Positions 35,495-43,582 of a DNA stretch of 64,000 nucleotides are shown in pieces. The number at the start of each line of letters is the position of its first letter. The first letter of the stretch is position 1. The stretch covers positions 124,001 to 188,000 of the forward strand of contig JADJCA010000009.1 of NCBI GenBank assembly GCA_016703425.1. The letters are read 5' to 3'. The translations under genes were made by a program, and so were the position numbers. The DNA is from Myxococcales bacterium (GTDB taxonomy: Bacteria > Myxococcota_A > Polyangia > Polyangiales > Polyangiaceae). The notes beneath the pieces are model-generated. The model ran no database searches and had not been told where the DNA came from. It worked only from the letters and a program-made list of their open reading frames with translations.

Positions 35495-36505
35495 CTAGCG
35501 CGACGGCGCGCACGTCGAGACGCCGGCGCCAACAATGCGAGACGGGTACGTCGCGACTTGGGTGAGCGCCTTCGTGGTCGGGTTGAAGCGATTGACGCGC
35601 GATGCGGCGCCCGTCGGCGAAGTGAACGTGTAGAAGTCTCCGCCCCAGAACGCGAAGGCCCAGCCGCTCCCTTGCCCAAGGCTCGCGAGCGTATCCTCCG
35701 CGATGATCTTGCCGCTCGCCTTGTCGACTTCCCCAATAAACGATGGCGCCGAACCGTTGCCGCCGCCGTTGTCGTAGAAGGCAAAGAGTCGACCGTCACC
35801 GGTGCCGGTCAGCTCGGCGCGAAATATCTGAGGCTCGAACGTGCCGATGCGGGTTACCGCGAAGCTCGTCGTATCGATGCTACCGAGGGCGCTCCCGTTC
35901 ACGTCGCTATCGGAAGCTACGAAGAGCGTCTCCGCCGGCCCCCCTTGGTCTGACGAGAAGCCCATCCCGAAGGAAGCAAACCCTTGCTGGCCACCCACGA
36001 AGCCGGTGTCGACGCAAGCAGCTGTGAGCGTGCTGACGCGAAACAGCTGCGTCCCGGGGTTCACCGTCGTCTCCTCCTCGTAGAGCACGTAGGCCACGCC
36101 GGCGCGATCCACGGCCATCGAAAACGGCCGGTAGTTCCGGCGTGCCGGGCACGCGAGCGCCCCGATGCGTCGAAAGGTTCCCGCCGCCGGATTGAATGCC
36201 AGGAGCTCCGTCGCCTCCGTCACGACGTAGACCAACGTGGCCTCTGCGTCGGGGCAGTCGTTGCGCGACGAATCGCGTGGTCGCGCGTCGATGGGCGGCA
36301 GCGTCTCGAGGGCCGCGTCGCGCGGAGCGTCGCGACGAACGTCGGTCGCCTGCGCGTCACCGGCCGCGACAACGGCCTCTTCCGGCGCCGTCAGTGCCGT
36401 GCGCGCGCCGCACGCAAAGAGGGCGCCGGACGGCACGACGGCCAGCACGCCCAGCGCGAGCAGCCGACGACGCGCCGCAAGACGCGGTCCAAAGAAGGAA
36501 GGCAT
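35495..36505 (-). CDS. Lipoprotein with beta-propeller-like repeats, function unknown
   Basis: 336 residues from the ATG opening MPSFFGPRLAARRRLL; signal ends GALFAC (Cys32). An Asp/Ala/Arg linker (about 45-85) precedes a propeller-like domain with repeats such as YVVTEATELLAFNPAAGTF, YRPFSMAVDRAGVAYVLYEE, IGEVDKASGKIIAEDTL and FAFWGGDFYTFTSPTG. It resembles the lipoprotein at 11503 in design, though not closely. No catalytic motif. It is followed by hemD after 18 bases, and is divergent from hemB (144 bases between starts). Confidence 0.68.
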   Translation of the reverse strand: MPSFFGPRLAARRRLLALGVLAVVPSGALFACGARTALTAPEEAVVAAGDAQATDVRRDAPRDAALETLPPIDARPRDSSRNDCPDAEATLVYVVTEATELLAFNPAAGTFRRIGALACPARRNYRPFSMAVDRAGVAYVLYEEETTVNPGTQLFRVSTLTAACVDTGFVGGQQGFASFGMGFSSDQGGPAETLFVASDSDVNGSALGSIDTTSFAVTRIGTFEPQIFRAELTGTGDGRLFAFYDNGGGNGSAPSFIGEVDKASGKIIAEDTLASLGQGSGWAFAFWGGDFYTFTSPTGAASRVNRFNPTTKALTQVATYPSRIVGAGVSTCAPSR

Positions 36506-36649
36506 CGCGCGTAAGGTTCTCTCGCCAAGGGCCACGGAGCAAGCGGTGTCGTGCGGCCGACCGGGCGGGCCAAGAAAAAGCGCCCCGTGCCCAAGAAGCC
36601 CCCAGCGTGGGCCACCAAGAACCGCGCCACAGTGTGCTATTTCCTGCCC

Positions 36650-37639
36650 ATGGGTTTTCCCGCCATCCGGCCCCGACGCCTCCGCACGTCGGCGGCCATG
36701 CGAGCCCTGGTCCGCGAGACCACGCTCACGCCCGAGCGCCTCGTCCTCCCGCTGTTCTTCCACGCCGGCATCGACGAGCCCCGCGCCATCGAGACGATGC
36801 CCGGCGTCTCGCAGATCCCCATCAAGCTCGCGGCTCAAGTCGCCAAGACGTGCGCCTCACGCGGCTTGGGCGGCGTCATCCTCTTCGGTCTACCCAAGAC
36901 GAAGGACGCGTGCGGCGAGAGCGGATGTGATCCCGACGGTCCCGTCCCCCGGGCCGTCGCCGAGATGAAGGCCGCGGCGCCGTCGCTCCTCGTCATGACC
37001 GACGTCTGCGTCGACGAGTACACAGATCACGGTCACTGCGGCGTCTTGCGCACGCTGGCCAATGGCGCCGTCGAGGTCGACAACGACGCCACCCTCGAGG
37101 TGCTCGCGCGGATGGCCGTGGTGCACGCGAAGGCGGGCGCCGACATCGTCGCGCCAAGCGACATGATGGACGGACGCGTGGGGCGAATCCGTCGTGCCCT
37201 CGACGAGTCGGGCTTCGAGAACACCGCCATCCTGAGCTACGCCGTGAAATACGCGAGCGCGTTCTACGGCCCCTTCCGCGACGCTGCCGATTGCGCGCCG
37301 AAGTTCGGCGATCGCGCCGGCTACCAGATGGACCCGGGCAATGCCCGCGAGGGCCTTCGCGAAGCGAAGCTCGACGAAGACGAAGGCGCCGACATGCTCA
37401 TGGTGAAGCCGGCCCTGCCCTACCTCGACGTGCTTCGCCAGGTCCGCGAGGCCACCACGCTGCCGCTCGCCGCTTACAACGTGTCGGGCGAATATTCGAT
37501 GCTCCACGCCGCAGCCGCCTCCGGCATGATCGACCTCGACCGCGCCATGATGGAGGTGCTCACGTCGATCCGCCGCGCCGGAGCTGACTTCATCCTGACG
37601 TACCACGCGTCTCGCGCCGCGGAGCTCTTGGGTGCGTAG
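36650..37639 (+). CDS. hemB: Porphobilinogen synthase (delta-aminolevulinic acid dehydratase)
   Basis: 329 residues from the ATG opening MGFPAIRPRRLR. HemB condenses two aminolevulinate molecules to porphobilinogen. The Schiff-base lysine is K253 in MLMVKPALPYLD, and the second active-site lysine is K200 in YAVKYASAFYGPFRD. The metal-site block reads DVCVDEYTDHGHCG: C120 and C130 are kept while the middle Cys of the three-Cys zinc site is D122, an intermediate form. GYQMDPGN and YNVSGEY are also present. The downstream lipoprotein gene starts inside the last codons (8-base overlap), so hemB heads a plus-strand operon through ppa. Confidence 0.94.
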   Translation: MGFPAIRPRRLRTSAAMRALVRETTLTPERLVLPLFFHAGIDEPRAIETMPGVSQIPIKLAAQVAKTCASRGLGGVILFGLPKTKDACGESGCDPDGPVPRAVAEMKAAAPSLLVMTDVCVDEYTDHGHCGVLRTLANGAVEVDNDATLEVLARMAVVHAKAGADIVAPSDMMDGRVGRIRRALDESGFENTAILSYAVKYASAFYGPFRDAADCAPKFGDRAGYQMDPGNAREGLREAKLDEDEGADMLMVKPALPYLDVLRQVREATTLPLAAYNVSGEYSMLHAAAASGMIDLDRAMMEVLTSIRRAGADFILTYHASRAAELLGA

Positions 37640-38231
37640 CGTCACGCGCGCGATCGTGCGCCATTGGCCCAGAGCGACGGGTGTGCTGGGCGGCCTTGGC
37701 GTGCTCTTGATGCTCTTCGCCACGAGCAGCGCGACGACCGCGTGCCAAGCTCGCAGCTGCGAGTACTCGGGCTCGGACTTCGGCCGCAACCCCGGCGAGG
37801 GAAGACTGATCGACGCGAACACCTGGGAGTCGACGCCGGCGGAAGGCAGCTGGCTTCCCTTCCCCGGCGAGCGATACTGGTATTTCTACCCGCCCTTTCC
37901 CAAGCGGAAGATCGCGCGCGTGAACGTCTTCATCAGCCCGTCGGCCGATCCCAACGCGGGGAGCCAATACACGCTCGCCTCGGGAAACGTCGCCGTCATT
38001 CGCCAGTTCGCCGATCCGGGAAACCGAGAGAACCCCGGCATCAGCGTCGGCAACGACACCTGCGCCGAGTTCTTCGTACGCGTTGTCGTCGACGCGTACC
38101 CAGCGGCAGCCGACGCCGACGCCAGCGCGGACGCAGGAGCCGACGCGGCCGGCGATGCGGGCGCCGATGCCAGCACCGACGCAGCCTCAACCGACAGCGC
38201 ATCAAACGCGAGCGACGGAGCCCCCGAATGA
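37632..38231 (+). CDS. Lipoprotein with Ala/Asp-rich C-terminal tail, function unknown
   Basis: 199 residues with a GTG start overlapping the end of hemB by 8 bases. The N-terminal hydrophobic signal (GVLGGLGVLLMLFATSSA) ends TTAC (Cys38). The domain at about 39-150 is aromatic-rich (GERYWYFYPPFPKRK) with beta strands (RVNVFISPSADPN). The last ~45 residues are almost only Ala, Asp, Ser, Gly (AAADADASADAGADAAGDAG). In most neighbouring lipoproteins such a linker follows the lipid Cys; here it is C-terminal. Its stop overlaps the ppa start (ATGA), implying coupled translation. Confidence 0.65.
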   Translation: MRSVTRAIVRHWPRATGVLGGLGVLLMLFATSSATTACQARSCEYSGSDFGRNPGEGRLIDANTWESTPAEGSWLPFPGERYWYFYPPFPKRKIARVNVFISPSADPNAGSQYTLASGNVAVIRQFADPGNRENPGISVGNDTCAEFFVRVVVDAYPAAADADASADAGADAAGDAGADASTDAASTDSASNASDGAPE

Positions 38232-38800
38232 CCCACCCGTGGCACGACATTCCCATCGCGGAGCCCATCGAAGACGGCTTCCCCGCGCTCATCGAGATCC
38301 CCAAGGGCTCGAAGGTTAAGTACGAACTCGACAAAGAGACGGGCCTCTTGAAGGTCGACCGCGTGCTCTTTAGCGCCGTCCACTACCCGGCCAACTATGG
38401 CTTCATTCCGCGCACGTTCTGCGACGACGGCGACCCGCTGGACGTGCTCGTGCTCGGGCAGGAGCCGGTCGTTCCCATGTGCCTCATGCGGGCGCGCGCC
38501 ATCGGCGTCATGCAGATGCGCGACGACAAGGGCCTCGACGACAAGATCATCGCGGTCCACTTGGACGACCCCGCGTACGAGGGCTACTCGCACATTCGCG
38601 AGCTTCAGCCCCACGTGCTCCTTGAGCTGCGCCGCTTCTTCGAGGACTACAAGAAGCTCGAGAACAAGAGCGTGGTCGTCGAAGACTTCCTCGGTCCCTT
38701 CGAGGCCAACAAGATCATTCGCGAGGCCATCGAGGGCTACCTCGCGCTCCGCGCTCGCGAAAACAAGGCCGACAGCAACGCCCACAAGGCAGTGGGATGA
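38228..38800 (+). CDS. ppa: Inorganic pyrophosphatase (family I, soluble)
   Basis: 190 residues. It hydrolyses pyrophosphate to phosphate in the cytoplasm. The family I signature is present: KYELDKETGLLKVDR (Lys/Glu active-site region), YPANYGFIPRTFCDDGDPLDVLVL (about 58-81) with the DGDPLD metal-binding aspartates, and ARAIGVMQMRDDKGLDDKII (about 93-112). EDYKKLENKSV is the usual helix near the C-terminus. It overlaps its neighbours by ATGA on both sides, which fixes it in a translationally coupled hemB-lipoprotein-ppa-lipoprotein operon. Confidence 0.95.
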   Translation: MTHPWHDIPIAEPIEDGFPALIEIPKGSKVKYELDKETGLLKVDRVLFSAVHYPANYGFIPRTFCDDGDPLDVLVLGQEPVVPMCLMRARAIGVMQMRDDKGLDDKIIAVHLDDPAYEGYSHIRELQPHVLLELRRFFEDYKKLENKSVVVEDFLGPFEANKIIREAIEGYLALRARENKADSNAHKAVG

Positions 38801-39903
38801 TGGGGGCCGTTCGCCACGCGCCCGTCGCCGTGGCTGCGCTCACCGCGACGGCGCTCGCCGCTTGTTCGCTCCTCAACTCGCTCGACGGCTACAGCGAGCC
38901 GCGACCGGCCGACGCGGCGCCGGGAGCCGATGCAAGCGACGGCTCGGCCCCCGAGTGCGTGCCTGCACGCGTCCCGCCGGTGCCGACCACGGGTCCCGGG
39001 CTGTTCAACACGGGGCCGCCCGTCATCTTTGCGCTTCGGAGCTTCGACTTCGCGGAGCAAGACGGCCTCGACCTCGACAACCGATGCACAAGCTGCGGCG
39101 ACTCGCCCTCGGCGCCCACCTGCGTCAACACGTTCCCCGGCGCCACCTGCGCCCCCGATGGCCCCTTCGGCATCGACAACCGCGGCGGTGCGCTGCTCGC
39201 CCCGTTCCTCAAGAACCTCATCGGAGGAAGCCTCAACCTCGACAACGGCGCCTACGGGCTCGTGTTTCGGCTCGACGATTGGAGCCGCGAGCGGCTCGCG
39301 AGCGACGGCGGCGCGCCCGTATTTCAGGACCGAGCCGTCAAGCTAAGCCTCATTTCTTCTACGCTCGGCTTGGCGTTCGACGCCGACGGCGGGCGGCCAC
39401 TGCGCAGGAATGACGGCAGCGATCGGTGGAGCGTCGACGCGCTGCGGCCGCAGGGCAACACCTCGAAGGAGGCCTACATCACCGACGACATTCTCTACGC
39501 GCGCTTTGAGGACTTGAGCTTCCACGTGGGTCCGTTGCGCATCGAGTGGACGGAGGCTCAACTCCGCGCGCGCATCGTCGATGTCGGCACGCACTTGCGA
39601 ATCGAGGAAGGCATCATCGCGGCGCGCGCGCCCACGTCGGGCTTGCTCCTGGGCCTTGCGCGCTACCTCGCGACCTTCGGGTATTGCACCGACGAGGTCT
39701 ACCTCGGCGAGACCAAGAAGACCATCTGTCCAGCGGCCGATCTTCCTTCGCGCGCCGTCGACGACGGACGCGGCTTGGCCTGCGACGCCATCTCGTACGG
39801 GGTAACCATCACTGCGGACCAGGCCCAAGAGGGGCCCACCGTGAGCGACGCCGACGCCGGCCTTTTTCCGTGCGGACCGGACTTCCGCCCAAGCTGCCCT
39901 TGA
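38797..39903 (+). CDS. Lipoprotein, function unknown
   Basis: 368 residues starting in an ATGATG that overlaps the ppa stop. The signal ends ALAAC (Cys23). A short Ala/Asp linker follows and then a large domain with at least eight Cys (CTSCGDSPSAPTCVN, FPGATCAPDGP, YCTDEVYLGETKKTIC, CGPDFRPSC). The core contains strands typical of a secreted beta domain (GLVFRLDDWSRERLAS, VGPLRIEWTEAQLRARIV). No family recognised. A hairpin just beyond the stop separates it from a convergent gene. Confidence 0.65.
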   Translation: MMGAVRHAPVAVAALTATALAACSLLNSLDGYSEPRPADAAPGADASDGSAPECVPARVPPVPTTGPGLFNTGPPVIFALRSFDFAEQDGLDLDNRCTSCGDSPSAPTCVNTFPGATCAPDGPFGIDNRGGALLAPFLKNLIGGSLNLDNGAYGLVFRLDDWSRERLASDGGAPVFQDRAVKLSLISSTLGLAFDADGGRPLRRNDGSDRWSVDALRPQGNTSKEAYITDDILYARFEDLSFHVGPLRIEWTEAQLRARIVDVGTHLRIEEGIIAARAPTSGLLLGLARYLATFGYCTDEVYLGETKKTICPAADLPSRAVDDGRGLACDAISYGVTITADQAQEGPTVSDADAGLFPCGPDFRPSCP

Positions 39904-39913
39904 CGGCGGCGTC

Positions 39914-39934
39914 GTTGGGCCGCCCGCGCCCAAC
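39914..39934. terminator. Bidirectional hairpin between convergent lipoprotein genes
   Basis: GTTGGGC (39914-39920) and GCCCAAC (39928-39934) form a perfect 7-bp stem with a 7-base loop, 11 bases after one stop and 31 bases before the convergent one. No T-run follows, as is common in GC-rich genomes. Confidence 0.45.
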
Positions 39935-39964
39935 AGCCCAACCTTCGCGCTTCGCGCGCGTGCG

Positions 39965-40564
39965 CTACTTGACGCAGCGGCGCGTGCACACCTTCTCGGC
40001 CTTGTCGCATTCGTCGCACTTCTTGACGCACTCTCCGCGGCAGCGATTCCACGTCGCCTCGCACTCGTCGAGGCATGCCGCGGTGGGCGAGCGATCGTGG
40101 CCCCGCGGAGCGGGCCGTGCCGCGGAAGCCGCGGGGGCGCCAGCATCGGCGACGACCTCCAGCGTCTTCGGCGGCGGCGCGAAGGCGCTGGTCGGCGCCG
40201 GCGCCACCACCGCGCTGCCTTGAAGTCCCTCGCCGGGCGCAGCCCGCATCATCGCTTCGTCGGTGGGGAGGGCCGGCACCCGAGCGAGCGCCTGGTACCG
40301 CTGAACGGCGTACTGAACACGATCGCGCGTTTGACCGTAGGTGTGGTGCTGCACCCAATTTTTCCAGCAGGCCGCCTTTCGCTCGAGGGCCACCGCAGCA
40401 TCCTCGTCGATGGCGTAACACTGCTCGAAACGGGCTTCGCCCTCGTGCACCGCCTGGAAGCTCGGCCCGCAGCCTGCGAGCGCGACGAACGCCGATGCCG
40501 CGAGGGCGAGGGCGAGAGCGAGGCGGGCCGCGCGCTTCTGCGGCGGACGGGCGGCGAGGCGCAT
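39965..40564 (-). CDS. Lipoprotein with a Cys-rich CX3C tail, function unknown
   Basis: 199 residues from the ATG opening MRLAARPPQKRAARL; TAAGGT lies 8 bases before it. The signal ends ALAGC (Cys32). An N-terminal helical domain (about 35-95, with CYAIDEDAAVALERKAAC) and a Pro/Ala linker precede a C-terminal 35-residue segment holding eight Cys in CX3C pairs (CLDEC ... CRGEC ... CDEC ... CTRRC). This resembles small disulfide-bonded helical hairpins. Function unknown. It converges with the plus-strand lipoprotein gene. Confidence 0.65.
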   Translation of the reverse strand: MRLAARPPQKRAARLALALALAASAFVALAGCGPSFQAVHEGEARFEQCYAIDEDAAVALERKAACWKNWVQHHTYGQTRDRVQYAVQRYQALARVPALPTDEAMMRAAPGEGLQGSAVVAPAPTSAFAPPPKTLEVVADAGAPAASAARPAPRGHDRSPTAACLDECEATWNRCRGECVKKCDECDKAEKVCTRRCVK

Positions 40565-40572
40565 GGCTGACG

Positions 40573-40578
40573 ACCTTA
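40573..40578 (-). promoter_or_regulatory. TANNNT -10-like element before the Cys-rich-tail lipoprotein
   Basis: TAAGGT on the minus strand, 8 bases before the ATG at 40564 (cgtcagcc between). No Shine-Dalgarno is visible, consistent with a leaderless mRNA. Confidence 0.4.
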
Positions 40579-40695
40579 TCTCAGCCCCGCCGCTCCGTGT
40601 CGCCACTCCGTGATGGCGGACGGTCGCCAGACGTCAGGCGGGGACTTTCGCTGGACGCACCGGGAGAATCGACTACGAAGGAGCACGGATTTCCT

Positions 40696-41397
40696 ATGTT
40701 TACAGGCCTCATCGAAGACCAGGGACGCCTTGAGAGGCGGACCGCGCAGGGCACCGGTGCCCGCGTGACGATCCGCTGCGAGGGGTCGGGACCGTACGCG
40801 CGCGCCCTCAGGGACGGCGACGATCCCTTCGTCATGGGTGAGTCGGTCGCCATCGACGGCGTCTGCCTAACCGTCGTCGCCATCGGACCGCAGAGCTTCG
40901 AGGCCGACGTCTCGCGCGAGACCCTCACGCGGACCACGCTCGGCGACCTCAAGGTCGGGCACCCGGTCAACCTCGAGCGCGCGCTCAAAGCGTCAAGTCG
41001 GCTCGGGGGTCACATGGTCTCGGGCCACGTTGACGCTCGCGGCGTTGTCGCTCATCGCACCGCCGACGGCGGCGCCGTTCGCCTGGGGTTTACCCTCCCG
41101 GAGGCGCTCCTGCCGTTGGTCGCAGAGAAGGGCTCGATTGCCGTGAACGGCGTCAGCCTTACCGTCAACGGCGTGGGCGCCCATGGCTTCGAGGTGACGG
41201 TGATCCCGCACACGCTCGCGGCAACGTCCCTCGGCACGCTGGCGGCCGGCGCCGCCGTCAACCTCGAGGTCGACGTTGTCGCCCGCTACGTGGCGCGGCT
41301 CGCCGGCTTCGCAGCGCGCGGCGCCGCTCCTGAATCAACGGCCGAGCCCAGGGACGCCGAGTGGGTCGCGCGCCTCTCTCGCGCAGGATACGTGTGA
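40696..41397 (+). CDS. ribE: Riboflavin synthase alpha subunit
   Basis: 233 residues; AAGGAG at 40678-40683 precedes the ATG that opens MFTGLIEDQG. The enzyme dismutates two 6,7-dimethyl-8-ribityllumazine molecules to riboflavin. Two homologous lumazine-binding barrels are visible: GESVAIDGVCLTVV (about 50-63) with LKVGHPVNLERALK, and GSIAVNGVSLTVNGVG (about 148-163) with AAVNLEVDVVARYVARL; each pairs with a GGHMVSGHVD-type segment (the first at about 100). First gene of ribE-ribBA-ribH-nusB. The ~90 bases upstream do not show an FMN riboswitch. Confidence 0.95.
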   Translation: MFTGLIEDQGRLERRTAQGTGARVTIRCEGSGPYARALRDGDDPFVMGESVAIDGVCLTVVAIGPQSFEADVSRETLTRTTLGDLKVGHPVNLERALKASSRLGGHMVSGHVDARGVVAHRTADGGAVRLGFTLPEALLPLVAEKGSIAVNGVSLTVNGVGAHGFEVTVIPHTLAATSLGTLAAGAAVNLEVDVVARYVARLAGFAARGAAPESTAEPRDAEWVARLSRAGYV

Positions 41398-41403
41398 GGC
41401 ATC

Positions 41404-42573
41404 ATGATCAGCTTGGTCGATCCCAAAGTCGTTGATCGCGTCCACCGCGCGATCGAAGCCATCCGAAACGGCAAGATGGTGATCCTCGTTGACGACGAGG
41501 ACCGGGAAAACGAAGGCGATCTATGCATGGCCGCCGAGTTCGCGACGGCCGAGGCCGTAAGCTTCATGGCCGTCCACGGCCGCGGGCTCATCTGCGTCAC
41601 GCTCACGGAAGAGCAGATCGACCGCCTTGACCTCCCAATGATGGCCGCTCCTGGGCGCGGCGGCCCGCCGCTGGGCACCGCGTTCACCGTGAGCGTGGAG
41701 GCGCGCCATGGCGTCACGACGGGCATCAGTGCCGCGGACCGGGCGCAGACGATCCGCGTCGCCGCGCGCCCCGATTGTTCTCCCGGCGAGCTCGTGACGC
41801 CGGGGCACGTCTTCCCGCTCAAGGCGCGCAACGGCGGCGTCCTCGTGCGCACCGGCCACACCGAAGGCTCCGTCGACCTCGCGCGCCTCGCGGGCCTGCG
41901 CTCGGCGGGCGTCATCTGCGAGATCATGAACGACGACGGCTCCATGGCCCGCATGCCCGACCTCGAGGCCTTCGGTAAGAAGCACAACCTGCTCATTCTC
42001 TCCATCGCCGACCTCATCCAGTACCGCTTGCAGACGGAGCGGCTCGTCAAGCGCGTCGCCGAACATCCCGTCGTGCTGGACACGACTCGCTCCACCTGGA
42101 ACGCGATGGTCTTTCAGTCGGCCGTCGACGGTCGGCAGCTCCTCGCCATGGTCCACGGCGACCTCGACGCGGCCCAACCGACTCTGTGCAGAATGCACTC
42201 GGGTTCGGTGTTGGGCGATACGTTCGCTTCGACCCCTCGGGAGGGCGGCAAGAACCTTCGCGAGGCCATCCGTCGCATCGAGGCCGAGGGGCGAGGCATC
42301 ATCGTGTACCTGCCACCGCGCGGCGCCCTCGAAGTGGAGCTCCTCAGCTACTCAGCGGCCGGCGCGCCGGCCGCACCGGAAGGCGCGGAGCACCCGCTCC
42401 GCGAATACGGTCTCGGCGCGCAGGTGCTCCGCGATCTGGGCGTTCAGAAGATCCGGCTGCTCACCAACAACCCGCGTAAGATCGCCGGCATTCGCGGCTA
42501 CGGAATCAACATCGTCGACTCGGTAGCGCTCATCGCCTCCTTCGACCCTCCCTCCGCCACAAAGCTCGCATGA
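41404..42573 (+). CDS. ribBA: RibBA: DHBP synthase with a GTP cyclohydrolase II domain that lacks its zinc ligands
   Basis: 389 residues. The N-terminal DHBP synthase (about 1-205) is intact: DDEDRENEGDL, RHGVTTGISAADRAQTI, GHTEGSVDLARLAG; it makes the 4-carbon precursor from ribulose 5-phosphate. In the C-terminal GTP cyclohydrolase II domain (about 210-389) the signature that should read HSECLTGDxxxSxRCDCG reads HSGSVLGDTFASTPREGG (265-282). The three zinc Cys are therefore S268, R279 and G281. The later YGLGAQVLRDLG and LLTNNPRKIAG blocks remain. Only the DHBP synthase is expected to be active, so a separate GTP cyclohydrolase II must exist. Its stop overlaps the ribH start (ATGA). Confidence 0.93.
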   Translation: MISLVDPKVVDRVHRAIEAIRNGKMVILVDDEDRENEGDLCMAAEFATAEAVSFMAVHGRGLICVTLTEEQIDRLDLPMMAAPGRGGPPLGTAFTVSVEARHGVTTGISAADRAQTIRVAARPDCSPGELVTPGHVFPLKARNGGVLVRTGHTEGSVDLARLAGLRSAGVICEIMNDDGSMARMPDLEAFGKKHNLLILSIADLIQYRLQTERLVKRVAEHPVVLDTTRSTWNAMVFQSAVDGRQLLAMVHGDLDAAQPTLCRMHSGSVLGDTFASTPREGGKNLREAIRRIEAEGRGIIVYLPPRGALEVELLSYSAAGAPAAPEGAEHPLREYGLGAQVLRDLGVQKIRLLTNNPRKIAGIRGYGINIVDSVALIASFDPPSATKLA

Positions 42574-43136
42574 CCCTTCGAACCCGCCGCACGCCGTCAC
42601 CGTCCAAGAAGTCCGCCGCCGAGCCGCTAGCCGCGCGGCCCGAGGCACGCGCCCTGCCGCGCAGTGTTGAAGGCAAGCTCGTGGTCCCAAGCGGCGCGCG
42701 CTTCGCCATCGTCGCGAGTCGCTTCAATCACTTCATCGTGGAGCATCTCGTGACGGGCGCCATTGACGCGCTCGTGAGGCACGGCGCGAGCGAGAGCGAC
42801 ATCACCGTCGTCCGCGTGCCCGGCGCGTGGGAGATCCCCATCGCCGCCGCTCGCCTCGCCGAGAGCGACGCCGTCGACGCCGTCGTGGCGGTCGGCGCTG
42901 TGATTCGCGGCTCGACGCCCCACTTCGAGCACGTCGCGGGCGAAGTCTCGAAGGGCGTCGCGGCGGCGTCCTTGTCCACAGGCGTGCCCATCGCCTTCGG
43001 CGTGCTGACCACCGACTCCATCGAGCAGGCCATCGAGCGAGCCGGCACCAAGGCGGGAAACAAGGGCTGGGACGCTGCCCTGTCCGCCATCGAAATGGTG
43101 TCGCTCGGTCGCGCGCTTGACGCGGCGGGGCTCTGA
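42570..43136 (+). CDS. ribH: 6,7-dimethyl-8-ribityllumazine synthase
   Basis: 188 residues, with an ATGA overlap with ribBA. It condenses the pyrimidine intermediate with DHBP to lumazine. Typical blocks are present: FAIVASRFNHFIVEHLVTGA, VVRVPGAWEIPIAAARLA, AVGAVIRGSTPHFEHV (catalytic His region), VPIAFGVLTTDSIEQAIERAG, NKGWDAALSAIEM. About 40 residues before the core (Arg/Pro/Ser-rich) are an N-terminal extension not usual in the family; a later start is possible but the overlap favours this one. Confidence 0.94.
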   Translation: MTLRTRRTPSPSKKSAAEPLAARPEARALPRSVEGKLVVPSGARFAIVASRFNHFIVEHLVTGAIDALVRHGASESDITVVRVPGAWEIPIAAARLAESDAVDAVVAVGAVIRGSTPHFEHVAGEVSKGVAAASLSTGVPIAFGVLTTDSIEQAIERAGTKAGNKGWDAALSAIEMVSLGRALDAAGL

Positions 43137-43137
43137 C

Positions 43138-43572
43138 ATGGGAGCCAGGCGCTCGGGGCGCGAGGCCGCGCTGCAAATGCTCTTCGCGATGGAGGCGTCG
43201 GGACACGACGCCGATCACGTCATCGCGGCCTTCTGGCGCAACTTCGACGGCGATCCGGAAGGGCGCGCGTACGCCGACACGCTGGTGCGCGGCATCTCCG
43301 AGAGTCTGACAGAGATCGATCCCTTGGTGCGCGGCGCATCCACGAACTGGCGACTCGAGCGCATGTCGCGCGTCGACCGCAACCTGCTCCGCCTCGGCGC
43401 CTTCGAGCTGACCAAGCGTCCCGACGTTCCCCGCGCCGTCGTCCTCGACGAAGCCGTCGAGATGGCGAAGTCTTTCGGCAGCGACGAGTCGAGCGTCTTC
43501 GTCAACGGGGTCCTCGCGCGTATCGCCGACGATCTCGGCCGCGACAACGCCGACAAGTCCGCCGGCGGCTGA
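43138..43572 (+). CDS. nusB: Transcription antitermination factor NusB
   Basis: 144 residues, one base after the ribH stop. The all-helical NusB fold is recognisable: RRSGREAALQMLFAMEASG at the start, FWRNFDGDPEGRAYADTLVRGI, then RMSRVDRNLLRLGAFEL and the C-terminal VVLDEAVEMAKSFGSDESSVFVNGVL, the strongest signature. It joins NusE and boxA RNA in rRNA antitermination. The ribH-nusB linkage is common across bacteria. Confidence 0.94.
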   Translation: MGARRSGREAALQMLFAMEASGHDADHVIAAFWRNFDGDPEGRAYADTLVRGISESLTEIDPLVRGASTNWRLERMSRVDRNLLRLGAFELTKRPDVPRAVVLDEAVEMAKSFGSDESSVFVNGVLARIADDLGRDNADKSAGG

Positions 43573-43582
43573 ACGAGGAACC

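Noticed and set aside
37632..38231. Antifreeze or ice-binding reading of the Ala/Asp-rich tail
   Set aside because: The segment is a plain low-complexity Ala/Asp/Ser stretch like linkers in neighbouring lipoproteins; there is no regular Thr or 11-residue spacing.
40565..40695. FMN riboswitch upstream of ribE
   Set aside because: Only ~90-130 bases are available and the conserved RFN element sequences are not present; a plain Shine-Dalgarno is.
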